This document shows, piece after piece, positions 9,304 to 21,956 of a DNA stretch of 64,000 nt. The notes below the pieces were generated by a model. It ran no database searches. It was given only the letters and a program-made list of their open reading frames with translations, and was not told where the DNA came from. How positions within the stretch are numbered: position 1 is the stretch's first letter; each line of letters begins with the position of its first letter. The translations under genes and the position numbers were made by a program. Source of the DNA: Annulohypoxylon bovei var. microspora (Eukaryota > Ascomycota > Sordariomycetes > Xylariales > Hypoxylaceae); the NCBI GenBank assembly GCA_022836615.1, contig MU405332.1, positions 59,968 to 123,967 on the forward strand, in the 5' to 3' direction.

Positions 9304-12300
9304 ATGGACCAGGTCAACTTTGATATAAATGAAGCGCTCATGCACTACATGAGTGATCCGGCAGCTATCGCCACACCAGAAGCAGACAGCGCCTTAGTCG
9401 ACTGCGAGACTGACCCCGAGTCTTTATCCAACGTCTCCCTCCTCAACCCGATCTTAAATCCCATTATCGATGCCGTCGCTGGGAATCCCGATGCTATCAT
9501 GCGTAGCGCATATTTTGACTCGCTACAGTTCCTTCTCAAGTGTGCACCCACCTCCATTGATCCCCCTGATGACCTCCAGGCTTCACAGCATCCAACTTCG
9601 AGAACACAAGAACAGACTTCTAAGCTTTTCGTACAATCCAGGTATACGCAGTTTCTGCCCACACATGCCCTCAGCAAGATCTTCGACTTGATCATGAGTG
9701 GCCTAGCAGCCGAAGCCGATGCTATCAACCACGACCTCGAAAATCCAGAGGAGCAGGAGATGATCGCCCACCACAAGTCCCTGCTTGAGATATATGGCTT
9801 CCTCCTTCAGTGGACCATCGCTTGTGTCGAGACGAAGGCCGCCGAAAAATCATCTACGGCTCCAGTATCGCGCGCCAGAGGTAAGGGCGCCAAGTCAAAG
9901 GCTGCTGCCGCTGCGAGTAAAGACAAAGATGGTAGTTGGGATAGCGTCGCCCAGTTACAGTCGGCACTAGATGTCATGTCCAAAGTTCTTAAGTTGAAGT
10001 TGGGCAAGATCTTCTTGACGACTAGCGAGCGCGATACCTTCATCGGCCTTCTCACGAGACCAGTCTACATGATCTTAGAGAGCGACCAGAGAGTCAAGAA
10101 CACTGCCATAAAAATGCATGCCTTCAAGGTTCTCTGCATCGCCGTAAAGCATCATGGTCATGGCTACGGTGAGCCACTATACCAAGGAGGACTTTCCTGG
10201 CGGAAGTACTGACGCGATAGTAGCGGCGCAAATCTCCATCGTCCAGAATTTAACCTACTTCGAGCATCTTTCTGAACCGATGGCCGAGTTCTTGCATATT
10301 CTAGCTGAACAATACGACTATCCACAGTTGGCTGATGAGATTTTGAGAGAGATCAGCAACAAGGAATTTAACACCAACGACACCAAGGGCCCCAAATCGG
10401 TCTCATCCTTCATTATCAAGCTTTCAGAACTTGTTCCCCGCCTGGTGATCAAGCAAATGACGATGCTAGCTAAGCAATTAGATAGCGAGGTATGTCTACT
10501 CACATATTGTAGTGAACTAACCTAACATATATATCAGTCATACACTTTGCGGTGCTCTCTAATTGAAGTCTGCGGCAACATGATCGCTCACCTCACCACT
10601 CAAGAAGAGCGTAGCGAAAACCATAAATCACAACTCAACGCCTTCTTCGATGTGCTGGAGGAGCGTTTTCTCGATATCAACCCTTACTGCAGATGCAGAG
10701 CCATGCAAGTCTATACGAGGCTTTGCGATCTAGACCAGAAATTTCCCAAGCGCCGACAGAAAGTAGCTGAGCTAGCTTGCCGAAGTCTCGAGGACAAGAG
10801 TAGCCACGTCAGGAGAAACGCGATAAAGCTTATAGGAACTCTGATCAAGACTCACCCCTTCACCGTGCTACATGGAGCTCAACTAGGCCGCAAGGACTGG
10901 CAAGAAAGGCTCGACAAGGTTGATGCCGAATTAGACGCCCTGAAACCACCAGCAGGAGAGCCCGGGCTGGGAGAGGACAAGGCCAACAGCACAGCACTCG
11001 TCGACGAGCCAACACAACTAGAATCACCCGAGAAACCTAAAGAGATGACCGACGAGGAGAAAATAGCAGCTGTTCAGAAAGCCCAACAAGATGCAGCCAC
11101 ATCAGAAGCTATTGAGAAGTTGACTCTGACAAAACGGTACTACACTGATGCTCTCAAGTTCATCGAGGTACTTCACGAAGCTACGTCAACCGTCTGCCAA
11201 CTGCTCGGATCCAAGAACAAGTCCGAGGTTATTGAGGCGATGGACTATCTGGAGATCGGCAATGCATACAACATCGAAGACAATATGGTTGGAATTCGAC
11301 GGATGATGCGTCTCATCTGGACAAAAGGCAACAGTGACGAAGGCAAGGGTGTTCAATCGCATCTTATCGACTGTTATAGACGACTATTCTTCGAAGCTCC
11401 AGATAGCTTCACTCCGAATGATGCTGCCATCTATATCGCAAGAAACATGATCAGTCTTACTTCGGGTACGACACCTGCAGAGCTGACAAGTCTGGAACAA
11501 CTGATCGCGACAATGATGAAGGGTGGCATGATTTCTGACCGAGTAGTTACGAAGCTTTGGGAAGTATACGGCTTCCACAAGAGAGAGATATCTCGAGCTC
11601 AGCGACGAGGTGCCATCATCGTACTTGGCATGCTTGCTACAGCCTCGCCCGAGATCGTCGTCGGCGAGATGGAGACGATGCTACGAACGGGTCTTGGATC
11701 CCACGGTAAAGCTGACCTCCAGCTAGCTAAGTTCACATGCATTGCCCTGCGAAGACTTAACCCTACCGGTCGACAAGCGAAAGAGTCGACGGTCAAGTTT
11801 AGCCGTCTCCCGAACGAGCATGCCGTCCTGGCGAAGCTGGCAGCGATTACCGAGGTGCCGAGCGATAGCAAGGAGTGGTTTGGGGTGGCCGAGCAAGCTA
11901 TCAATGCCATCTACGTCCTCGCCAAACATCCCGATATACTATGCACTGAGATCATCAGACGCAGGACCAAGGTCGTATTCGCCGCGCAGCAAAAGTCTCC
12001 TTCCGCATCTCGTCCGGGGTCACGCGACTTTGATCCAACTGTCACCGCTGCCGTCGACCAAGGAATGACTCAGGGTATCACTATGGGCCTTGACGCTCCC
12101 ACTCAAACAATTAACCGACTAGCATCGGAACCGCCAGCTGAGCCCAAACAGAAGGCCGCAATCGCGCTCTCTCAGCTTCTCTTCATCGTCGGCCATGTTG
12201 CTATCAAGCAGATCGTCCACCTCGAATTATGCGAACTTGACTTCAAGCGCCGGAAGCAGGAGAAGGAGAAGGAGGCGGCTGCTAAGCCGGCCGAGCCACG

Positions 12301-13275
12301 ACCTTCCGTAGGTCGTAAGGGCAAGACTCCTACACCGGCCCCGGCCCCAGAGGACGCGGGTGATGAACTTGACTTAATCGGTGGCACCACGGAAGATGAT
12401 TTCACAGAGGCCATGGCGCATATCCGCGAACAAGAGCTCTTGTTCGGGCCGCAGTCGCTACTCGCTAACTTTGGTCCCATGGTAGCCGAGATCTGCTCGC
12501 GTAGTGATATCTACAAAGACAAGAGCTTACAAGCCGCGGCCACACTGTGCCTAGCGAAGCTCATGTGTGTCAGCAGCGAGTATTGCGAGGCTCATCTGCC
12601 ACTACTTATTACCATCATGGAACGGTCTCCGGATGCGACTGTGCGATCCAACGTAGTTATCGCTCTTGGCGATATGGCCGTCTGCTTCAACCACCTCATC
12701 GACGAGAACACGGACTTCCTATATCGTCGGCTTGCAGACAGGGATCTTTCCGTCAAGCGAACGTGTCTTATGACGCTGACGTTTTTGATATTAGCAGGTC
12801 AGGTCAAGGTCAAGGGGCAGCTGGGCGAGATGGCCAAGTGTCTAGAGGACGAGGACAAACGTATCGCGGATCTGGCACGCATGTTCTTCACGGAGCTGAG
12901 CACCAAGGATAATGCGGTGTACAACCACTTCGTCGATATGTTTAGCTTGCTATCGGCGGACCGAAGAATGGAAGAGGAGCCGTTCAGAAGGATTGTTAGG
13001 TTCTTGCTGGGATTCGTCGAGAAGGTATTTCCCCTTCCCCTATTCCAATCCAATAGCATTCGACCCTATACTGTTTTCGTAACCTTGCTAACGATAAATC
13101 ACAGGACAAACACGCGAAACAGCTTGCAGAGAAACTCGCAGCTCGTCTTCCGCGCTGTGAGACGGAGCGCCAGTGGAATGACGTCGCGTATGCGCTAGGC
13201 CTGCTACAGCATAAGAATGAAGATATTACCAAGGTGGTGGGCGAGGGGTTCAAGGTTATCCACGCTGCTGCTTAG
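9304..13275 (+). CDS. cnd1: Condensin complex subunit 1 (Cnd1/Ycs4/CAP-D2)
   Basis: Four exons: 9304-10168, 10224-10489, 10538-13024, 13105-13275 (introns of 55, 48 and 80 nt), giving 1262 residues. Junctions keep a single frame: KHHGHGY/AAQISIVQNL, QLDSE/SYTLRCSLIEV, GFVEK/DKHAKQLAEKL. The N-terminus (NPILNPIIDAVAGN, YFDSLQFLLK) and the HEAT-repeat run NLTYFEHLSEPMAEFLHI through SSHVRRNAIKLIGTLI are characteristic of the Ycs4/CAP-D2 non-SMC regulatory subunit. The C-terminal Cnd1 domain covers DATVRSNVVIALGDMAVCFN to SAD-RRMEEEPFRRIVRFLL, followed by AEKLAARLP. Role from the family: it binds the kleisin Brn1/Cnd2 with the SMC2/SMC4 pair and compacts mitotic chromosomes. Length fits the family (about 1150-1250). 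It is convergent with the downstream NDUFA13 gene. Confidence 0.95.
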
Positions 13276-14865
13276 TCTGATGATGATGACGCATTTGATG
13301 CATTTGTCTATAGTAATGAACGATTGAAGATTATCACGTATGGAATAGGTTGGATGACGAGGATGGGAAGGAGTCTGGCGTTGCTAGTCGAGATAGAGAT
13401 TTCGAGTGGCTACGTGGGATGTGCTTGTTTTGAATGAAATGTCTAAGATTAAGCAAGACACAATAACCCTTGTTTGAGAATAAGCTAAATCGTGATGTTG
13501 CTATGTGCTGGTGTAAATATATTTATGATACCGGCCTCTTAGCCCTTAGATTTATTCATCTTACTTGGAGATGATAGTTGAGATGTCTGGGTGTTTTTTT
13601 CTGTTGCGAGATGTAAATAAAGCATAGGTACCTAGTAAAAGAAAGGGGGTAACTTAGGTAGTTATTGAAAGTTCAGATACTACCTAGTTAGTACTCAGCC
13701 TATTCCTACCGCCGTCGCTAAGTAATATCGCAAATAATCTACCTAAGTACGTATCTTTCCCGGGTTGAAACATGGCATATAGAGAGCGAGGATTCAAGGC
13801 GAAATTATTCAAATAATTGGATAAACATAGCTTATATACCGGCGATCATACCAACCGCTAAGGAGCTGACATCACAATTTCTACTAAAAGACCTTGAAAT
13901 TATAATTATAATTACAATGCTAGGTATCTTAGCTAAGAGACATAAATACCTAGGTATTGTCTAGAATATTAAATCGATCTAAAGAGACTCCAAGATAGGT
14001 AGGTATCTAGGTAATTTTTGTTCTCAATTTTGAAGTTGGGTTAAGTTGGACAAGAAAATGAATAAATATTTTGACGACTCAACTAATAGTCTCTGAAGTA
14101 CTAAAGGAATCTAAATATCTTAATTATCAAAAATGATAATGACTTACGTAGAACTACTCAAACACTTTCCAGCTTTGAACATGAGAGCTTTATAAGTTGG
14201 AAACTATTCATAAAGACACTTGACCTTTCTAAGGTAAATATCATATAATTTAACTAACGCGCCTGGTTTTAACTACTGGGAAGATTTATTATTTCTAACA
14301 GTAGAGGGTAGGCCTGTTCCTGCAATGCCCCTTAATTGTTGGTAGATAAATTTAAATACTATTTATTTTCGAATTATGTAACTTGCTGTATGGTAACTAC
14401 CTACTTAGGTAGGTAGGTAGGTGTTGCTAAAGTAGATAGAATTAGATCAGGACATATTTATAAGTTCATGTTCCCATTGCACTTTTGAATCGATACGCCT
14501 TAGGATAAGCTGTGAGTACCTAGGGAGAAGGTTTAATACTGGTATGAAATGATACGTTTAGGACCGCCAATTCGGTTGATTTCAGTCCATTACAAAATAC
14601 GACCACAACTACAATCAAAAACTTAGTTGAAGGTACCTGAGGTAGAATATGGTAGACATCAACCCTTTCACATAAGTCATCGATATTAAAACGTGGACAT
14701 TAGTTAACTTTACGATATTGATTTCTTTCGATTTTTGTAAACATCCTTCACTCTGACTTGGGGAGCTCTTCCACTCTAGCCAGTGTATTTCAGTCATCCT
14801 ACCTTCACGCTGACCCTTGTGATGACTCTTACGACTCACACTGTAGCTACTTCTACCGCTACCCC
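13276..14865. other. Convergent 3' gap between condensin and NDUFA13 genes
   Basis: No gene seen. A+T-rich from about 13500 with several GGTAGGTA/CCTAGGTA strings (13627, 13930, 13990, 14398-14422). It must contain both 3' ends, but I see no diagnostic terminator. Confidence 0.5.
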
Positions 14866-15731
14866 TTATTTCGTAACATTCGCCGGTGTAACGGCATACG
14901 TAGGTCTCACGAACCTGCAATCGTGACAGCGTCAGCACAAACCTCCCCATCCCAACACCTTCATCTAACCATACTCGGTCGAAAAGGGGAAAACATACTT
15001 ATCCGTGTGATACACTTTCGTATTCTCGCCTAGGAGTTCCTTCTCGCGCGCCTGGTCGGCCAGGTATCTGCGGACCTGGTCGCGGTCCTCCTCGGCCTGC
15101 AGGAGGGGGATCAGGTAAATGCGCGACCAGAGTTTTTCGCGGGCAAGCTCGCTGCGATTAGGTGTTAGTTCGGGATATAGGACGGGAGGGAGTAGACGCA
15201 CTTCTGCTCTTTGTTGCCCTTGCCTAGCTTGTAGAAGCCGAAGAGCATGATGGCGCCCATGCCGAAGAGGAGGGTTGCTGGGCGAAAGCCTGGCGCGGGG
15301 AGATTGCGCTGGGGAGAGGTGTATGTTAGCTTCTGATTCTGGATGAAGAATACCGTACGGATCTTGCGCGAGAGTCGAATGCGTATGCGTATACCACATT
15401 CTAGCGAGTTTAAGCAACCAAATCCCTAGGTTGCGCTCTTCATGCTAGGAGCATCTCCAAGAGCACTTCCAGATCCACCGTGACTCGATCGTTCGCAAGC
15501 CATTCTCCCGCAACCGTAATCAGGTATTTCCTAGTCCACCTCTTTCGTCTCGTACACTCAACTAACTCGCCCCCTCCAGTTTCCATACCAACTCAATTCT
15601 CAATAATTCCCACCTTCAATCGCACATCCTCATCCGCGCCTCCGAAGAAAACACCAAGTTCGAGGAGATGCGCAACTAACCTTGTACTGGACAGGGCCGT
15701 AGCCCCCGGTGGGGGGCATATCCTGCGGCAT
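14866..15731 (-). CDS. NADH:ubiquinone oxidoreductase subunit NDUFA13/GRIM-19
   Basis: Four exons on the minus strand: 15731-15681, 15308-15202, 15151-14999, 14914-14866; 119 residues. Exon 1 gives MPQDMPPTGGYGPVQYK. Exon 2 holds RNLPAPGFRPATLLFG and a hydrophobic segment ATLLFGMGAIMLFGFYKLG (about residues 27-45), the single membrane helix. Exon 3 gives ELAREKLWSRIYLIPLLQAE and the charged DRDQVRRYLADQAREKELL. Exon 4 gives FVRPTYAVTPANVTK. This is the standard layout of the B16.6/GRIM-19 supernumerary subunit of mitochondrial complex I, anchored in the inner membrane. The last exon is only 49 nt. The unspliced reading through exon 3 would instead end KYVFPFSTEYG, which does not match the family, supporting the spliced model. 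Confidence 0.93.
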
Positions 15732-16532
15732 TTTGGCGACTTTCTGTCCTTCCGACCGGTTGTGTTTATTGTAGTGTAGTGCTAGTCAATTGGGTTGGAC
15801 TCGTGGCTCGCAGAACTCGGATTTGGGTGGTTCGTGGTTGTGGTTCGTGGTTGTGGTTCGGTGTTGAGAAATGGTAATCGGGTAATCGATGGACTGAGCT
15901 TCGTCCAATTGATGACGGTTGATTTGTCGGTCGGTCGGGGGTTGAGATTCGAAGATGGCTATTGGTTGTGGGGACCGTTAAAGGTGGAGACACATACCGT
16001 ATCCGTGGATGTAATCAAATCACGTGTACCCATCCCTTACCTATGTGCGAATAGCTTCAAGGATAGGTAGTAACATATTCTGTAACGATCAAATACATAT
16101 ATATCTCTAGATCATACGCGGAGAAAGGATCTTTATTGTCCCATGCTCAACTCAACTAATCGCTATGCAGCCAAACCATAGTAACAACGATAATAACCAA
16201 ACCTAACCTCCTATCCGGTATCATCCGTGTGCCTACCTGCCTACCTGCCAGCCTGCTTTACCTGCAGGCTGCAATCGAGAACGCCTCCGGTTGAGAAGTA
16301 GAAAAGGTAGAGTAAAAGTATAAACATCGATTAAACCGAGAGCCAAGTATATGCCCTTGCGATGGATGAAGATCTTAATATGCCTGTTTTTATGCGCCGC
16401 CTAGGTCATGCATTCATCCATTCATAATACAGACAACTTCTCACCAGAACATCCTTCCCTTTTCCCCTCCCCTCCCTTCCTACAACTCTCCTGATCCACA
16501 TCGTACTTAGTTAGGTAGGGTGAATGGTGAGA
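15732..16532. other. Gap between FCP1 3' end and NDUFA13 start
   Basis: No gene seen. A TGGTTCGTGGTTG-type short repeat occurs at 15826-15860. C/T-rich runs precede the NDUFA13 start on its sense strand. Confidence 0.5.
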
Positions 16533-19001
16533 TCAACCAGCTTCGCCTTCGGCTTGTAATTCTGCCTCCAGCTCTGCTTCTAGATCGGCAAAATCTTCAT
16601 CGTCATCCTCGTCTCCTCCCTTCGCGTCTTCGTCACCCGTGCCTAGCGGCGTAGGTAGACCGCTGCCCTCGTCGTCTTCTTCGTCCGTAGCATTCCTCAC
16701 ATTGCGTAGACCCGTAGTCCTCGCCTTCGCAATACGCTGCTTCTTAGCTAAAACACTCCCCGTGGCTTCTCCCGTCTCGCCATCATCGCCATCGTCGCCC
16801 AGCTTGCGCTTCCTGCTCTTGGGCTCTTCCGACTCCGTATCTGTACCGAGGTCCGTGCCTTGCGTGCTCTCGAAATCCGAGTCGTCTACGTCCGACCCCA
16901 TAAATTCCTCAAGCTCCTTATCGACATCACCCCACTCCATTCCTCCTAGGTCCTCTATGGGACTATGCTCGCCGTCCATGAGCTCGGGCGGCATCACGTT
17001 GAACCTATCCTCGAATTCGTCGTCGTCCTCCTCATCATCCTCGTCGTCGTCGTCATCATCTCCCGAGCCGTCTGCATCGCCGCCGTCGTCGTCGCCGTCG
17101 TTCATCTCGTCCTCGAAATATCGACCTGAAGTAACGATGGTGATCCTTTTTGGCCGGGGTGGCGAGGCCGAACCTTCTTCCAAGGGTGTCTCGGCATCTC
17201 GATCGGCAGGATGTATCTGGATGAGATACTGATTCTCGTCTAACCTCTTCCACTGCGCGATCGAGTCCGCGAGCCAATTCTGGTTCACGATCTTGATGCT
17301 GGGAATGCGCGCAGCTTGGCGAACCTTCTGAGTTCGCGGGCGGGCGATGTTAATAACTAGGTGAGTGATCTCACGACTTACGCGCGTCCGGATCTCGGCA
17401 CCGAAGCTTTCGGCTTGCATCCCGATCTCGGTTCTGCGCACGTCGATGTCCAGCGGGACGAGCCCCGACAGAACGAGCCTCGTGTCCCTTAGTATTTGGG
17501 ACTTCAAGAAATTAAGAGTCGATCCTACGTCCGGGATGATGTCGGGTACGATGTCCTCGGGCCGGCGATGCGCGGATCGTGCGTCGTATTGTTCGTAGAA
17601 CGAGTGGTGTAGGGTGGCAAGATGTTTCTCGAGAAACTTCAGTTCCCGATCATCGTCGCGTAGAAGCTTATGTCGTTGATGCGAAGGGCTTTCTGACTCT
17701 CCATTCGTAGCGGGTTCCGGGCTATCGCCGTTCTCGGTCGACTTCTTCTCAGCCTCTTCGTCTTCCCTATCCAATTCTTCCTGTAGATGAAGTAGAGGTC
17801 GATCCTTGAGCTGCTTCTCGAGCGTACGCTCTTGCTCTTCTGCCTGTAATTGGAGCAAGGCATTCTCGTCATTACCGTTTGCTAACGTTCGCTCATGATC
17901 CGAGGCGGGGCTAGTCTCAGCAACGTTGGCGTGTTGCGGCGCGGCGTTGCCATTGACGGGCTTCGGCTCCGGAGGCGGGGACGGGGCAGGTATGATATCC
18001 TCTCGCTTAGGTAAGAAACTCGAATTGATGTCCCCAATGCCCGTGAAGAAATCGTAGGGTGTGACCTTGATCAGATTCGACCTGTTCCGCGGCCATACGT
18101 CTGCTCGATCGTCGATGACGACCACCATGTTAGTGCTGACGGGGAATAGTCGTTGCAGACTCTTAGCGACTATGCTGTCATTTTCGTCTCGACTAATGAT
18201 TCGGTTGCCGAACAGCTTCTGCGTAGGATCCACGATCTTGGCAATGTTAAGGGCGTACGCGCGCGTGCCCATCGTGTAAACATGCAGCTCGAACAGGTGG
18301 GAAATCTTCTCTAGGAACTCGGCTAAACCTGGGCGCATCTTGATGTAATACCAACATCCGCTGGTTGCCCCCCGCGGGCCGTCGTCGAGCTGGAAGCTGC
18401 GCACATCCTTGACAGCTTCGTAGTTAGGGTTAGAAGGGTCACGTTGCCATTCACCGACGGTAGGGTCGATACAGGCGTGTATGATGGTCTGGTCCAAGTC
18501 GACGACGAGACTAAGCTTTCGCTCCTTTAGTAACCGGCGCTGCAGCGACATCTCGGCGCGTGCGGCCTGGGTCGTGCTGACGGTGAGGGCGATATTGTCG
18601 TGGACCATGGCGACTGTAGCGCGTTCGGTGTCGAGAGATTCGCTAGCATAAGTCGCCTCTTTCATATCTTTACCGCATATAGCGCAAAGTCCGGCATATT
18701 GTACCTCGTGGCTGCAGGTTTCTTCGATGGTGACGAGGTCTTGGTCCCGTTTGACCACCTCTCCTATCTTGACTCGCCATTGCTTAATCTTCCCTTCGGC
18801 AGGGCTGTCAAAGTCCGCGACACCGGTTTCTTCAACCTCGCGTTCTTCATCTTTACTCGGATCGCCGATACTGCGCTTGTACTTGAAAGTATACCGGAGA
18901 ATGGGTTCTTGTTTGGTGACGTCTTCGCCATGGTTTTTGAGGAATTCGGATATTGTGATGGGATAACGGAGCCTAGCTCCGAGTCGTAGTGTTTTGGCCA
19001 T
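16533..19001 (-). CDS. fcp1: RNA polymerase II CTD phosphatase FCP1
   Basis: Single exon, 822 residues. The N-terminal part (about 35-95) has the lipoyl-like SPAEGKIKQWRVKIGEVVKR segment seen in Fcp1, then CSHEVQYAGLCAICGKDM (96-113). The FCPH catalytic domain contains the HAD motif DLDQT (168-172), followed by YYIKMRPGLAEFLEKI and the second acidic motif VVVIDDRADVWP. A BRCT domain follows (ILRDTRLVLSGLVP to NQNWLADSIAQWKRL). The C-terminus is very acidic (long Asp/Glu runs), then basic KSRKRKLG and a final acidic FADLEAELEAELQAE tail that resembles the TFIIF/TFIIB-binding end of yeast Fcp1. Function from the family: it dephosphorylates Ser2/Ser5 of the Rpb1 C-terminal repeats and recycles Pol II. 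Start chosen at MAKTLRLGARLRYPITI, matching family N-termini. Confidence 0.95.
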   Translation of the reverse strand: MAKTLRLGARLRYPITISEFLKNHGEDVTKQEPILRYTFKYKRSIGDPSKDEEREVEETGVADFDSPAEGKIKQWRVKIGEVVKRDQDLVTIEETCSHEVQYAGLCAICGKDMKEATYASESLDTERATVAMVHDNIALTVSTTQAARAEMSLQRRLLKERKLSLVVDLDQTIIHACIDPTVGEWQRDPSNPNYEAVKDVRSFQLDDGPRGATSGCWYYIKMRPGLAEFLEKISHLFELHVYTMGTRAYALNIAKIVDPTQKLFGNRIISRDENDSIVAKSLQRLFPVSTNMVVVIDDRADVWPRNRSNLIKVTPYDFFTGIGDINSSFLPKREDIIPAPSPPPEPKPVNGNAAPQHANVAETSPASDHERTLANGNDENALLQLQAEEQERTLEKQLKDRPLLHLQEELDREDEEAEKKSTENGDSPEPATNGESESPSHQRHKLLRDDDRELKFLEKHLATLHHSFYEQYDARSAHRRPEDIVPDIIPDVGSTLNFLKSQILRDTRLVLSGLVPLDIDVRRTEIGMQAESFGAEIRTRVSREITHLVINIARPRTQKVRQAARIPSIKIVNQNWLADSIAQWKRLDENQYLIQIHPADRDAETPLEEGSASPPRPKRITIVTSGRYFEDEMNDGDDDGGDADGSGDDDDDDEDDEEDDDEFEDRFNVMPPELMDGEHSPIEDLGGMEWGDVDKELEEFMGSDVDDSDFESTQGTDLGTDTESEEPKSRKRKLGDDGDDGETGEATGSVLAKKQRIAKARTTGLRNVRNATDEEDDEGSGLPTPLGTGDEDAKGGDEDDDEDFADLEAELEAELQAEGEAG

Positions 19002-21956
19002 GCCTGGCAGTTTCGGATGATGCAGGATCGGTCATGCACCGGATAGCCTATAACCTAGATAAGCAAGGACAATGTTAGCATTAGCTGGCAGAGGTAGAGT
19101 TCATGCATAGGCGACATTGGAATGTATCCATTGTCGAATCGAATTTGAGATGTTCGAGGTGAGAGGGGGATAGACACGAGGAACCGAGGACCATAGGCGA
19201 ATCGTGTACTAGATAGAAAAACACGACAAAGAAAATTGCCGCGCCGATATGCGAAAAATAGATATAAGGGGGGGAAAGACCATACTAACTTTTGCGCGAC
19301 ACACCTATCGATGACGGAAGCTGTGAAAGTAAGTTGAATCGAGCTCAGGAGCTCCAACTTTTCCCATTGCACCTAGGCCTAGAATATGCCTCTGATAGGC
19401 GACCGAGTGATATGTGCAAGCAGATAATGCTGCAGCAGTGGAAGTAGGCAATGGATGTAGACAATGGACGTATAGGTAGGTCGGTAGGTAGCCAGCTAGC
19501 TTCGAAATACGTGTAAGTATTTGATGCAAAAGCACTCAGGTAGACATGATATGGTACAAGTAGACGAGTAGATACGGGTAGGTGTCTTGAAGTAGTAGCT
19601 AGGCGTACGATAACTTCACGTTGTGCTGTAGTCGCGGTGATGGTCGAAGGGCTTGTGAAGAAGATGTACGTTGTTGTTGATGTGCAGAGGAGAATTTATG
19701 TGATTACCTGAGGTATGCTTTCTTATGCACGCGTTGTGATAGCTTCTAGGTTTGGGTCTAACGAGTGCCAAAGGAAGTTAGTCAGTTAAAGATTAAATAA
19801 AGGTGAATTGATAGGAAATTGATAGGGAAAAGGTACCGTGATACAATTTAAAGTAACAAATGAACGTGGACGGGGCCGACGGGCTATCCCGGTCTTGTGT
19901 AACCGTTCCAATTGGGGAAATAACTTCGGTGAAACCAATCAAGGCCGAGGTGAGTGCTCAGTGCTCGGTGCTCAGTGTTCACCTACTAGGTATGTATGTA
20001 CTAAGTACTAGGTAGGTAATGATGAGTGACGAATGGAGCTTAGGTAAGGGTAATTTGGATGGTGGATGGTGGATGGTGGACGGTGGATAGAATATGTAGG
20101 TAGGAAATCTGAAATCGGAAAAGTCCTTCCAAGCTTCAATGTTCAGATAAAATAAATAGCTACTGCCAAGCATGTATCGTACGTCTGGACCGTCTTGTCT
20201 CGTCTTGTCTGTGGAGGGGGGGAATAGATCGATACCGTGTCCGTGTAGTAGGTACTTATAAAGGGAGCGATGACAAGGCAACCTTCATAACTGACGCAGT
20301 GATGTAGTGAATGATCGGACAGTTTTGGTTAAGAGTGAATGAGATACAGCAGATAAGCCGGCACTTGCATGCACCTGAAATAGCTGAAATAGGGTGATGA
20401 TGGCATTGTTTGTACGGCGACTAGACAAGTACAAAAATACTTCTAATCAGATGACGTGAAGAATCGGGTGCTTCGAGCCTCAATTAAGTACTAGATAATT
20501 GATTGAAAGGAAAAGTTGACCCACATACCATATGTCTTATGTCTTATGTTTTATGTATTGTGTATTGTGTACTGCGTACTGTGTACTGTGTATTTGCACG
20601 TGTACCAAATAGTGTAGGTACCGAATAGTGTGCTTTTTAACGGCACAGTACGCTGTATGTATGTACAGGTTATGCAATTATGTAACCGAAAGCCCGTTAC
20701 CTAGTACCTACGTACTTAGGCAAGGTCGATTAGGGGGGGATGCTTTGCGCCAATTGGTCAAATGCTCTTGACGGAACGGGTGGTTCAAAAGCGATGCGTG
20801 TGCGTTGTGGCGCAAGTAGCAAGTAACGGTTATGTAGGTTATGTACCTAGGTAGATACCAGGAGTTGTTCTGATATCTGTTTCGAAGATAAGTTGGTTTA
20901 AAATAATTAAAATAATAAAAAAGATGATGGATGACGGGATGGAAGCGAAAGAATAAAGGAAGGTTCGTTTAGATCTAAGCCACTCCGAACAAAACACCTC
21001 TTTCACTGAAATTCACAGGCGAGCTTGTGTTCCGCTTAAAAAATCCCTTGGGGATGAGGGGCCTTTTTGTACCTGGTGGCAAGCGCAACAGGCTGGGTCT
21101 GCACCTTTCGACAGGCAACCCCTCGCTGACCCTTGTCCGCTTGCGGGGAGCTTGAAGAGACAGGGAGCTTCATTGGATAGTCAAACCATGTGGCTGAAGC
21201 TCCCTGCATGTGGCTAGTGCACCTCCTGACCTATCAACCCATCACCCCTGAATAATGAAATCTGCAGTGACTCAGTTGCTTTTTGACACTTTTGTCAACC
21301 ATGACATCCATTACTAGGTAAGTTCAACGCCTACTAACCCGTGATAGTACGCCTCGTTTGAGCTTTACTCACATCACGGATCAAATCCTCGATATGGCCA
21401 GATAGGAAGAAGGTAAAAAGCTAATAATCATCGCCGTCATTAGTATCTATTGATAGTATTGATACAGTGAGGTCAGACAAGTCTCTCTATTCTCTCTTTC
21501 CCGCCCGTCTGCCCTGTCCGTATCCCGAGTTCGTAGCCGTTGATTAATCCTGAGCTCGTATATTTCTCCTTGATAAGCCCTTACCTACCTAGGTAAGTAG
21601 GTAGGTAGGCTATTGAATGAGACGGAACGAAAAGAGACAGATGAAATCGTACCTATCTAACGCCTGCGCTGCCAATGCAGAAAGAGCAGTCTATGCACGC
21701 ACATGCGCCCCTATCCATCATGCGAGTCCTGCATACTATGAAATTCCCAGCGTAAAGATAAATGAATCACTCACCACTCAAGCTTTCATCCCAAGCTTTC
21801 ATCCCACCTCCCGAGATCGTTACCCTCCATCCCCTTGCTGCGGCGCCCCCTGTCCGCTCTCCGTGTTCGAATCCAGTTGTCACCGAAAACCCCTAAGTAT
21901 AAAGCCTTAATCCCGACCTAAAGGCCAAGGCACTAGCCGACCGTACAGGAATCTCC
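19002..21956. other. 3-kb gap between ATG26 3' end and FCP1 start
   Basis: No coding gene supported. It contains a GGATGGT-type tandem run (about 20057-20090), a degenerate TGTGTACTG/TATGTCTT run (20532-20595), TACCTAGGTA at 20844-20853 and 21586-21595, and a block of strong inverted repeats (20990-21210). The part next to FCP1 probably holds its 5' leader. Confidence 0.5.
20990..21210. other. Inverted-repeat-rich block, possible structured RNA or element remnant
   Basis: A perfect 11-bp inverted repeat CAGGGAGCTTC (21161-21171) / GAAGCTCCCTG (21196-21206) encloses a 24-nt loop. Just left, GCAAGCG (21079-21085) and GGGTC (21095-21099) can pair with GACCC (21128-21132) and CGCTTGC (21138-21144), forming a second imperfect stem. 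G+C is higher than in the flanks and no open frame covers it. I do not recognise a known RNA family. Confidence 0.35.

Noticed and set aside
13500..14700. RIP-mutated transposon in the A+T-rich convergent gap
   Set aside because: A+T-rich but without repeats, terminal structures or coding traces; ordinary intergenic DNA is enough.
16639..17232. 197-codon Ser-rich frame opposite FCP1
   Set aside because: Antisense of the acidic Asp/Glu runs of FCP1, which read as Ser codons on the other strand.
20990..21210. SRP RNA, RNase P RNA or 5S rRNA
   Set aside because: The hairpins are suggestive but none of the conserved sequence blocks of these RNAs is present; left as unidentified.
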